Assembly (NCBI RefSeq): GCF_000017405.1
Contig: NC_009667.1
Location: 310,001 to 374,000 of the forward strand
Direction: 5' to 3'
Source of the DNA: Brucella anthropi ATCC 49188
Lineage (GTDB): Bacteria; Pseudomonadota; Alphaproteobacteria; Rhizobiales; Rhizobiaceae
Length of the DNA: 64,000 nt
Position numbers and translations under genes: made by a program. This document shows, in pieces, positions 9,018 through 17,303 of the stretch (position 1 is its first letter; each line of letters begins with the position of its first letter). The notes below the pieces were generated by a model. The model searched no databases and was not told the DNA's origin. It saw only the letters and a list, made by a program, of their open reading frames with translations.

Positions 9018-9323
9018 ATGCTTCTTATCCGTTGCCCTTATTGCGAGATGGAACGCCCAGAGCTGGAATTCGCCTATGCGGGCGAAGCGCATATTGCGCG
9101 TCCAGCCGACCCATCGACACTGACCGATGATGAATGGCGCGACTTCCTGTTCACGCGCTCCAATCCACGCGGCACCCATTATGAACGCTGGCGGCATATC
9201 AATGGCTGCGGTCGCTTCTTCAATGCGGTGCGCGACACGGTGAGCGACAAGTTTGTCACCACCTACAAGGCCGGTGAACCCCGTCCTGCTTTGGCAGAAA
9301 CTCCGGCTGCGGAGACAAAATAA
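9018..9323 (+). CDS. soxD: Sarcosine oxidase subunit delta (zinc-binding)
   Basis: This 101-residue small subunit carries a structural zinc site. Cys6 and Cys9 (RCPYCEM), with His60 and Cys64 (RHINGCGRFF), fit the Cys2-His-Cys arrangement known for SoxD. The ATG at 9018 is chosen over a longer open frame because AATAGGGGAAA precedes it and the conserved MLLIRCPYC starts there. The stop overlaps the soxA start by one base (TAATG), so the two are translationally coupled. Confidence 0.93.
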   Translation: MLLIRCPYCEMERPELEFAYAGEAHIARPADPSTLTDDEWRDFLFTRSNPRGTHYERWRHINGCGRFFNAVRDTVSDKFVTTYKAGEPRPALAETPAAETK

Positions 9324-12322
9324 TGACCGATATGCGCATTCATAACAAAGGCCGTGTCAACAAGGCCAAGTCCGTTCGGTTCACCCTCAATGGCAAGACC
9401 TATTCCGGCTTTGAAGGCGACACGCTGGCTTCCGCCATGCTTGCCAATGGCGAACATCTGGCTGGTCGTTCATTCAAATATCACCGCCCGCGCGGCATTC
9501 TTTCTGCCGGTTCCGAAGAGCCAAATGCGCTGATGGGCGTCTCGCGTGGACCCGGCCGGTTTGAGCCGAACACCCGCGCAACGGTGCTGGAACTCTATGA
9601 TGGTCTCAAGGCCGAAACCCAGAACCATTGGCCGTCGCTGAAGCACGATGTCGGCGCGATCAATGATGCGTTCTACATGTTCTTCTCGGCAGGCTTTTAC
9701 TACAAGACCTTCATGTGGCCGAAAAGCTTCTGGAACAAGGTTTATGAGCCTTTCATCCGTGGCGCTGCCGGTCTTGGCAAATCGCCGTCCGAGCCCGATC
9801 CGGACACCTATGCCAGCCGCTATGCTTTCTGCGATGTGCTGGTTGCCGGTGGTGGACCTGCCGGTCTGGCCGCCGCCCTTGAAGCCGCAAAGAGTGGCGC
9901 GAAGGTCATCCTCGTCGACGAGCAGGCTGAATTTGGCGGCTCGCTTCTGTCGGAACCGGAGCCGGTCATCAATGGCCGCGCAAGCTGGGACTGGCTGAAC
10001 GAAACCATAGCGGCCCTTAAAGCCAATCCGAATGTCACGCTTTTGCCGCGCACGACGGCCATCGGCTATTACCATCAGAACATGGTTGGTCTTTGCGAAC
10101 GCCTGACTGATCATCAGGCCAAGCCTGCCTCCAATGCGCCGCGTGAGCGTATGTGGCGTGTGCGCGCAAAACAGGTGGTGCTGGCGCAGGGCGCGATTGA
10201 AAAGCCGCTGGTCTTTGCAGGCAATGACCGCCCCGGCGTGATGCTGGCGTCGAGCGCACGCACCTATCTCAATCGCTATGGCGTCAAGGTCGGCAATCAG
10301 GCAGTCGTCGTCACCTCGCATGACAGCGCATGGCTTGCGGCTTTCGATCTCGCGGTCGCAGGTGTGAAGGTTCCGGCCATCATCGATGTGCGTTCAAGCG
10401 TTGCCGACAGCCTCGTCAACCGCGCCAAAATGCTTGGCATTGAAACACTGACCGGCTGGACTGTGACGGATACCGGCGGACGCCATCGCGTGTCGTCGGT
10501 TCGCGCTAATCCGGTTTCCAATGGCTCGGTCGGTGCTGCGCGCACGATTGCCTGCGATGTGCTGCTGATGTCTGGCGGCTGGAATCCGAGCGTGCATCTG
10601 TTCTCGCACACAAAGGGCTCGCTCGTCTGGGATGAGGCACGCCAGATTTATCTGCCGGGCGAACGCACCGAGGAAAGCCGCTGTGCCGGTGCAGGCAATG
10701 GCAATTTCGACCTGCAGGCTGCATTGCACGAGGGTGCGGAAGCGGGTGCCGCTGCTGCCAATGATTCCGGACACAAAGCCAAGGCGTCTGAATATGCGGT
10801 CGCCGGTGATTTTGTCTGCGACGGCGTAAGCTGTCGTGAACTGCCGACGGATCGGGATCCGGGCAAGGCCAAAGCTTTCATCGATTTCCAGAACGATGTG
10901 ACTGCCAAGGATATTCGTCTGGCCGTGCGCGAGGGTTTCCATTCCATCGAGCACGTCAAGCGCTATACCACCAACGGCATGGCGACCGATCAGGGCAAGA
11001 CCTCGAACATTAACGGTCTGGCGGTTGCAGCCGATGCGCTCAAGCGCCCAACGCCGCAGGTAGGTCTTACAACCTTCCGCCCGCCTTACACGCCGACGAC
11101 CTTTGGCGCTTTCTGCGGTTACAATCGCGGCAAGCTGTTCGATGTCACGCGCAAGACACCGATCGATAGCTGGGCTGAACAGCATGGCGCAGCTTTTGAG
11201 CCGGTCTCACTGTGGCGTCGCGCATGGTACTTCCCGAAAACCGGCGAAGACATGCATCAGGCCGTGGCGCGTGAATGCAAGGCGACCCGCCAGTCGCTTG
11301 GCATGTTCGACGCTTCCACCCTTGGCAAGATCGAAGTGGTTGGCCCGGATGCCGCGGAATTCATGAACCGCATGTACACCAACCCATGGACGAAGCTTGG
11401 CATTGGGCGCTGCCGTTATGGTCTGCTGCTTGGCGAAGACGGCTTCATCCGGGATGACGGTGTCGTCGGTCGCCTCACGCAAGACCGTTTCCATGTGACG
11501 ACCACAACCGGCGGTGCCGCGCGTGTTCTCAACATGATGGAAGATTATCTCCAGACCGAATGGCCGGAGCTGAAAGTCTCATTGACCTCGACCACCGAAC
11601 AGTGGGCCGTGGTGGCAATCAATGGCCCGAATGCGCGCAAGCTCATTGAGCCAATGGTTGAAGGTCTGGATATTTCCGATGAAGCCTTCCCGCATATGTC
11701 GGTGGCGGAATGCACATTCCTTGGCGTGCCAGCGCGTCTGTTCCGCATGAGCTTCACCGGCGAGCTGGGCTATGAAATCAACGTGCCTGCCCGTTACGGC
11801 CTGTCACTCTGGAAGGCACTCTATGAGGCCGGTCAGCAATATGACATCACGCCTTACGGCACCGAAACCATGCATGTTCTGCGCGCTGAAAAGGGCTATA
11901 TCATTGTCGGTCAGGACACTGACGGCACGATTACGCCGGATGATGCAAGCCTTGGCTGGGCTGTCGGCAAGCAGAAGCCGGATTTCGTCGGCAAGCGTTC
12001 GCTGGCGCGTCCGGATATGCTGAAAGCGGATCGCAAGCATCTCGTGGGTCTGTTGACCAACGATCCGAAGCTGGTGCTGGAAGAAGGTGCGCAGATTGTT
12101 GCCGATCCAAAGCAGGCGCTGCCGATGACCATGCTTGGTCATGTCACCTCGTCCTATTGGAGCGAGGCGCTTGGTCGTTCCATCGCCATGGCAGTGGTCT
12201 CCGGTGGCAAGGATCGTATGGGTGAAACGCTTTATATGCCGATGCCTGATGGCACAGTGCATGAGGCTGTGGTTTCGGGAATGGTCTTCTATGATCCCGA
12301 AGGAAAGAAACTGAACGGATAA
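9323..12322 (+). CDS. soxA: Sarcosine oxidase subunit alpha
   Basis: This is the 999-residue large subunit. Residues 1-100 form a ferredoxin-like 2Fe-2S-fold remnant domain (RFTLNGKTYSGFEGDTLASAM). A dinucleotide-binding domain begins near residue 170 (DVLVAGGGPAGLAAALEAAK) and binds NAD. The last 400 residues are GcvT-like and pass the methyl-derived C1 unit to tetrahydrofolate (NGPNARKLIEPMVEG, FTGELGYEINVPA). With SoxBDG it gives glycine, H2O2 and 5,10-methylene-tetrahydrofolate. The length is normal for the family. A 144-bp palindrome starts directly after the stop codon and separates it from soxG. Confidence 0.95.
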   Translation: MTDMRIHNKGRVNKAKSVRFTLNGKTYSGFEGDTLASAMLANGEHLAGRSFKYHRPRGILSAGSEEPNALMGVSRGPGRFEPNTRATVLELYDGLKAETQNHWPSLKHDVGAINDAFYMFFSAGFYYKTFMWPKSFWNKVYEPFIRGAAGLGKSPSEPDPDTYASRYAFCDVLVAGGGPAGLAAALEAAKSGAKVILVDEQAEFGGSLLSEPEPVINGRASWDWLNETIAALKANPNVTLLPRTTAIGYYHQNMVGLCERLTDHQAKPASNAPRERMWRVRAKQVVLAQGAIEKPLVFAGNDRPGVMLASSARTYLNRYGVKVGNQAVVVTSHDSAWLAAFDLAVAGVKVPAIIDVRSSVADSLVNRAKMLGIETLTGWTVTDTGGRHRVSSVRANPVSNGSVGAARTIACDVLLMSGGWNPSVHLFSHTKGSLVWDEARQIYLPGERTEESRCAGAGNGNFDLQAALHEGAEAGAAAANDSGHKAKASEYAVAGDFVCDGVSCRELPTDRDPGKAKAFIDFQNDVTAKDIRLAVREGFHSIEHVKRYTTNGMATDQGKTSNINGLAVAADALKRPTPQVGLTTFRPPYTPTTFGAFCGYNRGKLFDVTRKTPIDSWAEQHGAAFEPVSLWRRAWYFPKTGEDMHQAVARECKATRQSLGMFDASTLGKIEVVGPDAAEFMNRMYTNPWTKLGIGRCRYGLLLGEDGFIRDDGVVGRLTQDRFHVTTTTGGAARVLNMMEDYLQTEWPELKVSLTSTTEQWAVVAINGPNARKLIEPMVEGLDISDEAFPHMSVAECTFLGVPARLFRMSFTGELGYEINVPARYGLSLWKALYEAGQQYDITPYGTETMHVLRAEKGYIIVGQDTDGTITPDDASLGWAVGKQKPDFVGKRSLARPDMLKADRKHLVGLLTNDPKLVLEEGAQIVADPKQALPMTMLGHVTSSYWSEALGRSIAMAVVSGGKDRMGETLYMPMPDGTVHEAVVSGMVFYDPEGKKLNG

Positions 12323-12466
12323 CACTACAGCTGCATTCTTCGTGATGCCGGGCTGCAAAGAGCAATTTGTCTGCGTTCCGGTGCTCACGTACCTTTAAGT
12401 ACGCTCCGCTCCGGTACTCGAAAACCACTCTTTTCGCCACGGCCTGACGAATTTGCAACTGTAGTG
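12323..12466. repeat. 144-bp intergenic palindromic element, copy A
   Basis: The whole soxA-soxG gap up to 14 bases before the soxG start is an imperfect palindrome. The outer arms CACTACAGCTGCA and TGCAACTGTAGTG pair, and the two halves agree at about 70% by eye with one or two gaps. The centre is GTAC-CTTTAA-GTAC. The core also holds a short direct repeat (TCCGGTGCTC at 12377, TCCGGTACTC at 12410). A second copy with the same core but different arms lies at 25351-25497. In RNA it would form a long hairpin between soxA and soxG. Confidence 0.85.
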
Positions 12467-12480
12467 ATAAGGATTGAACC

Positions 12481-13023
12481 ATGCTTGTTGAGACAAAACC
12501 TTATTCGAACCGCAAGGTCGTCATTCCCGGTCGTCTGGAAATCCATGCAGCCGATGACGCCGCCCGTTTCATCCTGCGCATTGCCCCGGCAAAACTGGCC
12601 TTGGCCGAAAAAGCGCTGGGCGCAAAAATCCCGGCAAAGATCGGCGGTTTGATCCGCACGGACGATATTGCCGTTGCCTGCATCGGACCGGATGAATGGT
12701 ATATCTGGGCTGATGAAGCCAAGGGTGCTGCGATCACGCAGGCTTTCGCCACGCTTTATGAAACAGAGCCGCACAGCCTGACGGACGTAAGCCATCGGGA
12801 AACCGGCATCGATATTTCCGGACCCAAAGCCGAATGGCTGTTGAATGCCGCTTCCCCACTTGAGCTTTCGCAGATGAGCTTTCCGGGTGCTGCCCGCACG
12901 ATCTTCGATCACGCCCAGATCATTCTGTTGAAGTGGGATGCCGATCATTACCGGATTGAAGTGTGGAACTCGTTTGCCGATCACGTCTGGACCTTGCTGG
13001 AACTGGCCAGCAACGAGGTCTAA
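12481..13023 (+). CDS. soxG: Sarcosine oxidase subunit gamma
   Basis: This 180-residue subunit is related to the N-terminal lobe of aminomethyltransferase. Family features include GPDEWYIWADEAKG, DVSHRETGIDISGPKAEWLLNAASPLELS and a C-terminal VWNSFADHVWTLLELA. It completes the heterotetramer coded by soxB, soxD and soxA upstream. The ATG at 12481 follows AAGGATTGAACC. The gene is separated from soxA by the palindromic element, which is unusual for subunits needed in equal amounts. A strong terminator follows 30 bases after the stop. Confidence 0.9.
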   Translation: MLVETKPYSNRKVVIPGRLEIHAADDAARFILRIAPAKLALAEKALGAKIPAKIGGLIRTDDIAVACIGPDEWYIWADEAKGAAITQAFATLYETEPHSLTDVSHRETGIDISGPKAEWLLNAASPLELSQMSFPGAARTIFDHAQIILLKWDADHYRIEVWNSFADHVWTLLELASNEV

Positions 13024-13053
13024 CACACCATTCCATTCATCAAATCGAGACTG

Positions 13054-13082
13054 AAAACGCCGCCCAACCGGGCGGCGTTTTT
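13054..13082 (+). terminator. Intrinsic terminator of the soxBDAG operon
   Basis: A 9-bp perfect stem (13057-13065 with 13070-13078, loop AACC) is followed by a run of five T. It is preceded by a run of A, so it can also act on the opposite strand. Confidence 0.85.
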
Positions 13083-13123
13083 GCATTCAAAGCCCAAATT
13101 CGGTCTTGCCTTCCATAAATCCA

Positions 13124-13146
13124 TATGTGAAGACTATATTCACATA
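13124..13146. promoter_or_regulatory. Inverted repeat upstream of the CoA-transferase gene, candidate operator
   Basis: TATGTGAA-N7-TTCACATA is a perfect 8-bp inverted repeat ending 27 bases before the CoA-transferase ATG, between the sox terminator and the gene. Such symmetry is typical for dimeric repressors. The IclR regulator of this block is one candidate, since its own start region has the related ATGAA-N8-TTCAT. Confidence 0.5.
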
Positions 13147-13173
13147 AGAAATTCATGAGGAGGGAATTTCCCG

Positions 13174-14331
13174 ATGTCGGAAAGCGAACTGCCGCTGAGC
13201 GGGCTTGTCGTTGTCGATATGAGCCAGTTTCTGTCGGGGCCTTATTGCTCGTTGCGTCTGATGGATCTGGGTGCACGCGTCATCAAGATTGAACGGCCCG
13301 ATGGTGGCGATCTCTCGCGCAGGCTTTATCTGAGCGACACGGAAATCGGCGGCGATTCCACGATTTTTCATGCGATCAATCGCGGCAAGGACAGCCTTGC
13401 GATCGACCTCAAAAATCCTGACGATCTGGCAGCATTGAAAAAGCTTCTCACACAGGCCGATGTGCTGATCCAGAATTTCCGCCCCGGTGTCATCAAGCGT
13501 CTTGGCCTTGATTACGAGGCAGCCAAAGAAATCAACCCGCGTCTCGTCTATGCATCGATCAGCGGCTATGGCGAAGAAGGGCCATGGGTCGGGCGGCCCG
13601 GGCAGGATTTGCTGGCGCAGGCGCGCTCGGGCCTCATGTGGCTCAATGGTGATGAAGGGCAGGGACCGGTTCCATTCGGTCTGGCGGTTGCCGATATGCT
13701 GGCAGGGGCTGCAGCCGCACAGGGAATTCTCGCAGCGCTGGTTCGCCGCGGCATCACCAATAAAGGCTCGCATGTCGAAACCAGCCTTCTTGAGGCACTG
13801 GTTGATTTCCAGTTTGAAGTGCTGACCACCCACCTTAACGATGGTCGTCGCCTGCCAAAACGTTCCGATTTCCGCAGCGCCCACGCCTATCTTGCAGCGC
13901 CCTATGGCGTCTATCCGGCAGCGGACGGCTATCTGGCCATCGCCATGATGCCGATTGCGAAACTGGCGCCACTGTTGGAAGCGGACACGCTCGCCCCATT
14001 TGCCGATGATCCCAAAAGCGCCTTCGCAAAACGCGATGACATCAAGCGCCTGATCGCTGACCGCATTGCCGAGAAGACTGTCGATGAATGGCTCGCCATT
14101 CTGGAACCGGCCGATATCTGGTGTGCCCGCGTTCTCAACTGGGAAGAACTGCTCGCAAGTGAGGGATTTTCAGTCCTCGACATGCTCCAGACAGTGACGC
14201 GTGAAGATGATGTTTCCATCACCACGACACGTTCGCCGCTGCGTATCAACGGACAACGCCCAAAGGTGGCACGTGCTGCACCGCGCATTGGCGAAAACAG
14301 CAAAGAAATTCGCGAGGAGTTCGGTCTATGA
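13174..14331 (+). CDS. Class III CoA-transferase (CaiB/BaiF family)
   Basis: This 385-residue protein belongs to the family of formyl-CoA:oxalate, carnitine and mesaconyl-CoA transferases, which move CoA between carboxylic acids. Seen are the N-terminal LVVVDMSQFLSGPYCSLRLMDLGA, the substrate-region FRPGVIKRLGLDY, and the catalytic aspartate Asp174 in LAVADMLAGAAAAQGILAAL. The ATG has a strong ribosome site (AGGAGGGAA). Its stop overlaps the next start by 4 bases (ATGA), coupling it to a solute-binding-like protein without a signal peptide. The block around it degrades a deoxysugar acid and contains a MaoC hydratase, so the acid may be a sugar-derived hydroxy acid. The substrate cannot be read from sequence. 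Confidence 0.88.
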   Translation: MSESELPLSGLVVVDMSQFLSGPYCSLRLMDLGARVIKIERPDGGDLSRRLYLSDTEIGGDSTIFHAINRGKDSLAIDLKNPDDLAALKKLLTQADVLIQNFRPGVIKRLGLDYEAAKEINPRLVYASISGYGEEGPWVGRPGQDLLAQARSGLMWLNGDEGQGPVPFGLAVADMLAGAAAAQGILAALVRRGITNKGSHVETSLLEALVDFQFEVLTTHLNDGRRLPKRSDFRSAHAYLAAPYGVYPAADGYLAIAMMPIAKLAPLLEADTLAPFADDPKSAFAKRDDIKRLIADRIAEKTVDEWLAILEPADIWCARVLNWEELLASEGFSVLDMLQTVTREDDVSITTTRSPLRINGQRPKVARAAPRIGENSKEIREEFGL

Positions 14332-15452
14332 GTACGATCAAGCTGAAAAGCATGACCTGGAGCCACCCGCGCGGCTATGATCCGATGGTTGCAGGTGCCG
14401 CACAATGGCTCGCGGACAAAGGCGTCGAGATCGAATGGGAAAAGCGCTCTTTGCAGGATTTCGAGACCTTTCCGGTCGAGGAACTGGCGCGCAATTTCGA
14501 TATGATCGTGATCGACCATCCGCATGTGGGCCAGATCACCAAGGAAGGCTGTCTGCTGCCGCTTGATGTGCCAAGCCGCGAAACGGAACTGAAAAAGCTT
14601 GCCGATGGTTCCGTGGGCCAGTCCTTCCCAAGCTATAACTGGCAAGGGCGGCAATGGGCATTTCCGCTTGATGCCGCCACACAGGTTCAGGCATGGCGTC
14701 CGGACCTGATGGACAAGCCAGCCACCTCATGGGGTGAGGTGCTGCGTCTGGCGCGCGCCGGGAAAGTTCTGCTGCCACTGCGCTCGCCGCATTCGCTGAT
14801 GTGCTTTTATACACTCGTTGCCAATGCCGGAACGCCTTGCGCGGTCGAAGGCGAACTGATCTCTGTTGAGGATGGTGTCAAAGCTTTCGAGCAACTGCGC
14901 GAGATCGCTTCGCTGGTAAAGCCGGAATGCTTCGGCATGGACCCGATTACCGTGTTTGAGGAAATGGCAGAGCCGGAATCCGAAATCGCGTGCTCACCGC
15001 TGATCTACGGCTATGTGAATTATGCCATGCGGGGCTTCCGCGAGCGTCTGATCCGTTTTGCCGATATTCCAGCGGGCGCGGCAGGTGTTGCAGGTTCGGC
15101 TCTGGGCGGTACGGGCATTGCCGTTTCAGCCTTCAGCAAGCATCCGGAGGCTGCTATCGATTTTGCCTATTGGATTGCAAGCGGTGACGTACAGAAGGGG
15201 CTTTATGCGGCCTCCAATGGTCAGCCGGGACATGCGGAAGCATGGGAAGACGACACTGTGAATGCGGCGACGTCTGACTTTTATCGCGACACGCGCGCGA
15301 CACTGGAAGGCGCATGGGTACGTCCGCGTCACGATGGCTATATGCCGTTTCAGGAAGCGGCGTCGGAACGCATCAACAAAGGCTTGCTGGACAATGAGAA
15401 GGCGGAGGTCGTCATCGCCGATCTCAACCGGCTTTTCCGCGAAAGCTTCTGA
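14328..15452 (+). CDS. Family 1 solute-binding-like protein without signal peptide
   Basis: This 374-residue protein has the extracellular solute-binding family 1 (MalE-like) fold, as judged from LARNFDMIVIDHPHVGQ, AFPLDAATQVQAWRPDLM, GIAVSAFSKHPEAAIDFAYWIASG and QKGLYAASNGQPG. It has no signal peptide. The first beta strand (KLKSMTWSHPRGYDP) begins at residue 4, there is no hydrophobic segment, and no earlier start exists in frame. It should therefore stay in the cytoplasm. It overlaps the CoA-transferase stop by 4 bases. The true importer binding protein of this block, with a signal peptide, is encoded at 17364. A role as cytosolic ligand carrier, sensor or enzyme subunit is conjecture. The fold assignment is good. 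Confidence 0.8.
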   Translation: MSTIKLKSMTWSHPRGYDPMVAGAAQWLADKGVEIEWEKRSLQDFETFPVEELARNFDMIVIDHPHVGQITKEGCLLPLDVPSRETELKKLADGSVGQSFPSYNWQGRQWAFPLDAATQVQAWRPDLMDKPATSWGEVLRLARAGKVLLPLRSPHSLMCFYTLVANAGTPCAVEGELISVEDGVKAFEQLREIASLVKPECFGMDPITVFEEMAEPESEIACSPLIYGYVNYAMRGFRERLIRFADIPAGAAGVAGSALGGTGIAVSAFSKHPEAAIDFAYWIASGDVQKGLYAASNGQPGHAEAWEDDTVNAATSDFYRDTRATLEGAWVRPRHDGYMPFQEAASERINKGLLDNEKAEVVIADLNRLFRESF

Positions 15453-15463
15453 TTTATATGGAA

Positions 15464-15493
15464 AGGCTGGCGGCTTGCCGCCAGCCTGATTGG
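15464..15493. terminator. Bidirectional terminator between convergent genes
   Basis: A perfect 10-bp GC-rich stem (15464-15473 with 15478-15487, loop CTTG) lies between the convergent stops at 15452 and 15496. The following sequence is T-rich (GATTGGTTTTA) on the plus strand. Confidence 0.75.
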
Positions 15494-15495
15494 TT

Positions 15496-16344
15496 TTATA
15501 GTTTCCAGAGGCGCGTTGCATTCTCGGAGAGAAGCAGCGCTTTTTCGTCTTCGCTGCATCCTTCAAGAAGCGCATGGGTTGTGGCCACCCATGTCGAAAG
15601 TCCGGCATCGACATTGCTTGCCAGTGTGCAGACAGGCCAGTCGCTGCCCCACACAATCCGCTCCCAGCCGAAGGCCTCAATGACATGCTCCACATAGGGA
15701 CGTACCGTGTCGACGGTCCAGCTTGTCTGCTCGGCATAGGCCACTACGCCGGAAATCTTTGCCGTCACATTGTCGCGCTGCGCAACCTCGGTAATGCCCT
15801 TTTTCCAGCCGTCCAGCGCACCTGACTTGATGTCCGGAACGCCGCAGTGATCGAGCACGAATTGCACGTCCGGGGCAAGATCGGCCAGCGCAAGTACCTT
15901 GTCGATCTGATGTGGGAGTGTGCAGAGATCGAAGGTCAGGCCAGTGCCTTCCAGCCGCTTGATATTCTCGCGGAAAAGAACACCCTCGGAAACGTCATCA
16001 GGTACGACATGCAGCACACGACGAAAGCCTTTGACGAAAGGATTGCCAAGCTGCAATTCGAGATATTCCGCAAATCCCGGCTCTTCCGGGCGGCACGAGG
16101 CGATTGCACCCTTGATGAAACCGCCCGATCTTCTGGAAATCTCCTGAACGTGGTCCGTTTCAGCCTGAATGGCATCGGCTGCCACATCCACTTCCATATG
16201 CAGTGCTGCTGTAATGCCGCAGCGCTCAGCCTGCTTCCGATAGGTCTCGAACAGAAAGTCGTGGTTGAGCGCCGGGACATCCCCCAGCCATGGGTAAGTC
16301 AGTGCGCTTTTGTCTATCAGATGCAGATGGGTATCGATAATCAT
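15496..16344 (-). CDS. Amidohydrolase-family lactonase (COG3618), probable L-fuconolactonase
   Basis: This 282-residue TIM-barrel metal-dependent hydrolase is of the COG3618 group, which includes L-fucono-1,5-lactonase and 2-pyrone-4,6-dicarboxylate lactonase. The metal ligands HLH are in MIIDTHLHLI near the start. FVLDHCGVPDI carries a central histidine, and the closing strand IVWGSDWPVC carries the catalytic Asp. In this block it would open the lactone formed by sugar oxidation to give L-fuconate. The ATG at 16344 is used, not the upstream ATG at 16374, because GGAGGAGAG precedes it and the family starts at the HxH strand. It lies 69 bases after the IclR gene on the same strand, behind an RNA hairpin that can cover its ribosome site. 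Confidence 0.85.
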   Translation of the reverse strand: MIIDTHLHLIDKSALTYPWLGDVPALNHDFLFETYRKQAERCGITAALHMEVDVAADAIQAETDHVQEISRRSGGFIKGAIASCRPEEPGFAEYLELQLGNPFVKGFRRVLHVVPDDVSEGVLFRENIKRLEGTGLTFDLCTLPHQIDKVLALADLAPDVQFVLDHCGVPDIKSGALDGWKKGITEVAQRDNVTAKISGVVAYAEQTSWTVDTVRPYVEHVIEAFGWERIVWGSDWPVCTLASNVDAGLSTWVATTHALLEGCSEDEKALLLSENATRLWKL

Positions 16345-16392
16345 GAAAACTCTCCTCCATTGACATACTTTCAAAAAAGAAGAGAGTTTTCA
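16344..16392 (-). promoter_or_regulatory. mRNA hairpin masking the lactonase ribosome-binding site
   Basis: Two perfect 11-base arms (16382-16392 and 16344-16354, 27-base loop) form a stem in the minus-strand mRNA. The 3' arm GAGAGTTTTCA contains the second half of the Shine-Dalgarno GGAGGAGAG and the A of the ATG start codon. Folding would reduce lactonase translation. It starts 21 bases after the IclR stop codon. Whether it is regulatory is an inference. Confidence 0.55.
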
Positions 16393-16413
16393 AATAAGAA
16401 TTACCGGCATTGC

Positions 16414-17208
16414 TTAGTCGGCTGTCCCTATGTCGGAGCCGACCAGTTTCGACAGGTCTTTGACGGTCTTTTGCAGCAGGCTGATGGTCTGCGTAATGTC
16501 GGGTGCTGAAGCCGAATTGACGAGTGTCACATAGGGACAGGTCAGTGAGGCAATGCATGTGCCATCCGGACCGAGAATCGGTGCCGAGAGATTGTAAACG
16601 CCTGCCACCTGAGCGCTGGGCATCATTTCATAGCCACGTTCGCGAATCTGGTCGAGGCGCTCGTAGAAACTCTCATCGAGCTTCACGCTTTCACCGTCTT
16701 TTGCATATTCGGCAATCATCATCTTGCGTTCTTCCGGTGACCGGAAGGCGAGAAGCACATGGCCGGAACCGGTATCGAACAGACTGATATGCGAACCGAC
16801 GCGGATTGAGATGCCCCAGTAATCCGGAGCCTCCTGCTGTGCAATGACAACGACGGAACCACGATCAAACACGGCAAGCTGGTTGGCCTGCTTTGAGCGG
16901 TCGGCAAGTTCACGCATGAAAGGCGTGGCAAAGGATGCAAGTCTGCGCACCGGTGCATGAAGGTGTGCAAGACCGAACAGCTTGAGCGTCAGTGAGTAGC
17001 GGTCGCCCTCGAGCTTGGTCACGTAACCGCGCTTCACCAGGCGATCCAGCATCCGGTAAAACTCGTTGGGGCTGCGGTCGAGGTGTTTGGCAATTTCTGC
17101 CTGTGTCAGCCCACCATCCACGCTCGCAAGCAGTTCCAGAATATCCAGTCCTTTGTCCAGCGCGGGCGCGCGGTAGCGATCGTCTGTTTCCAAGTTGGCT
17201 CCCCTCAT
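16414..17208 (-). CDS. IclR-family transcriptional regulator of the deoxysugar block
   Basis: This 264-residue regulator has a winged helix-turn-helix at about residues 15-75 (APALDKGLDILELLASVDG, LTQAEIAKHLDRSPNEFYRML) and the IclR effector-binding domain (HISLFDTGSGHVLLAF, GVYNLSAPILGPDGTCIASLTCPYV). It is divergent from the sugar importer genes and precedes the lactonase gene, so it probably controls the whole block with a pathway intermediate as ligand. Its start codon lies inside an inverted repeat (ATGAA-N8-TTCAT), which suggests autorepression. The effector is unknown. Confidence 0.9.
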   Translation of the reverse strand: MRGANLETDDRYRAPALDKGLDILELLASVDGGLTQAEIAKHLDRSPNEFYRMLDRLVKRGYVTKLEGDRYSLTLKLFGLAHLHAPVRRLASFATPFMRELADRSKQANQLAVFDRGSVVVIAQQEAPDYWGISIRVGSHISLFDTGSGHVLLAFRSPEERKMMIAEYAKDGESVKLDESFYERLDQIRERGYEMMPSAQVAGVYNLSAPILGPDGTCIASLTCPYVTLVNSASAPDITQTISLLQKTVKDLSKLVGSDIGTAD

Positions 17209-17224
17209 GAATATCTCTCTTCAT
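17207..17224. promoter_or_regulatory. Inverted repeat over the IclR gene start, candidate operator
   Basis: ATGAA-TATCTCTC-TTCAT overlaps the start codon of the IclR gene (ATG at 17208 on the minus strand). The half-site TGAA/TTCA is shared with the larger repeat at 13124-13146, although the spacing differs by one base. Confidence 0.35.
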
Positions 17225-17289
17225 ATACGAACAACCCGGAATGCGAAAGTCGCAAATGTGCGGAAACTCGCCTTGACCGGTTTTGAATA

Positions 17290-17303
17290 ATATGTTTGCA
17301 TAT
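17290..17303. promoter_or_regulatory. Inverted repeat upstream of the sugar-importer binding-protein gene
   Basis: ATATG-TTTG-CATAT, a perfect 5-bp inverted repeat in an AT-rich patch, lies 61 bases before the importer ATG. It may be a regulator site or part of the promoter of the long plus-strand operon. Confidence 0.35.

Noticed and set aside
12323..12480. Possible short gene between soxA and soxG
   Set aside because: The stretch is a palindrome. Open frames through it are by-products of its symmetry and have no ribosome site.
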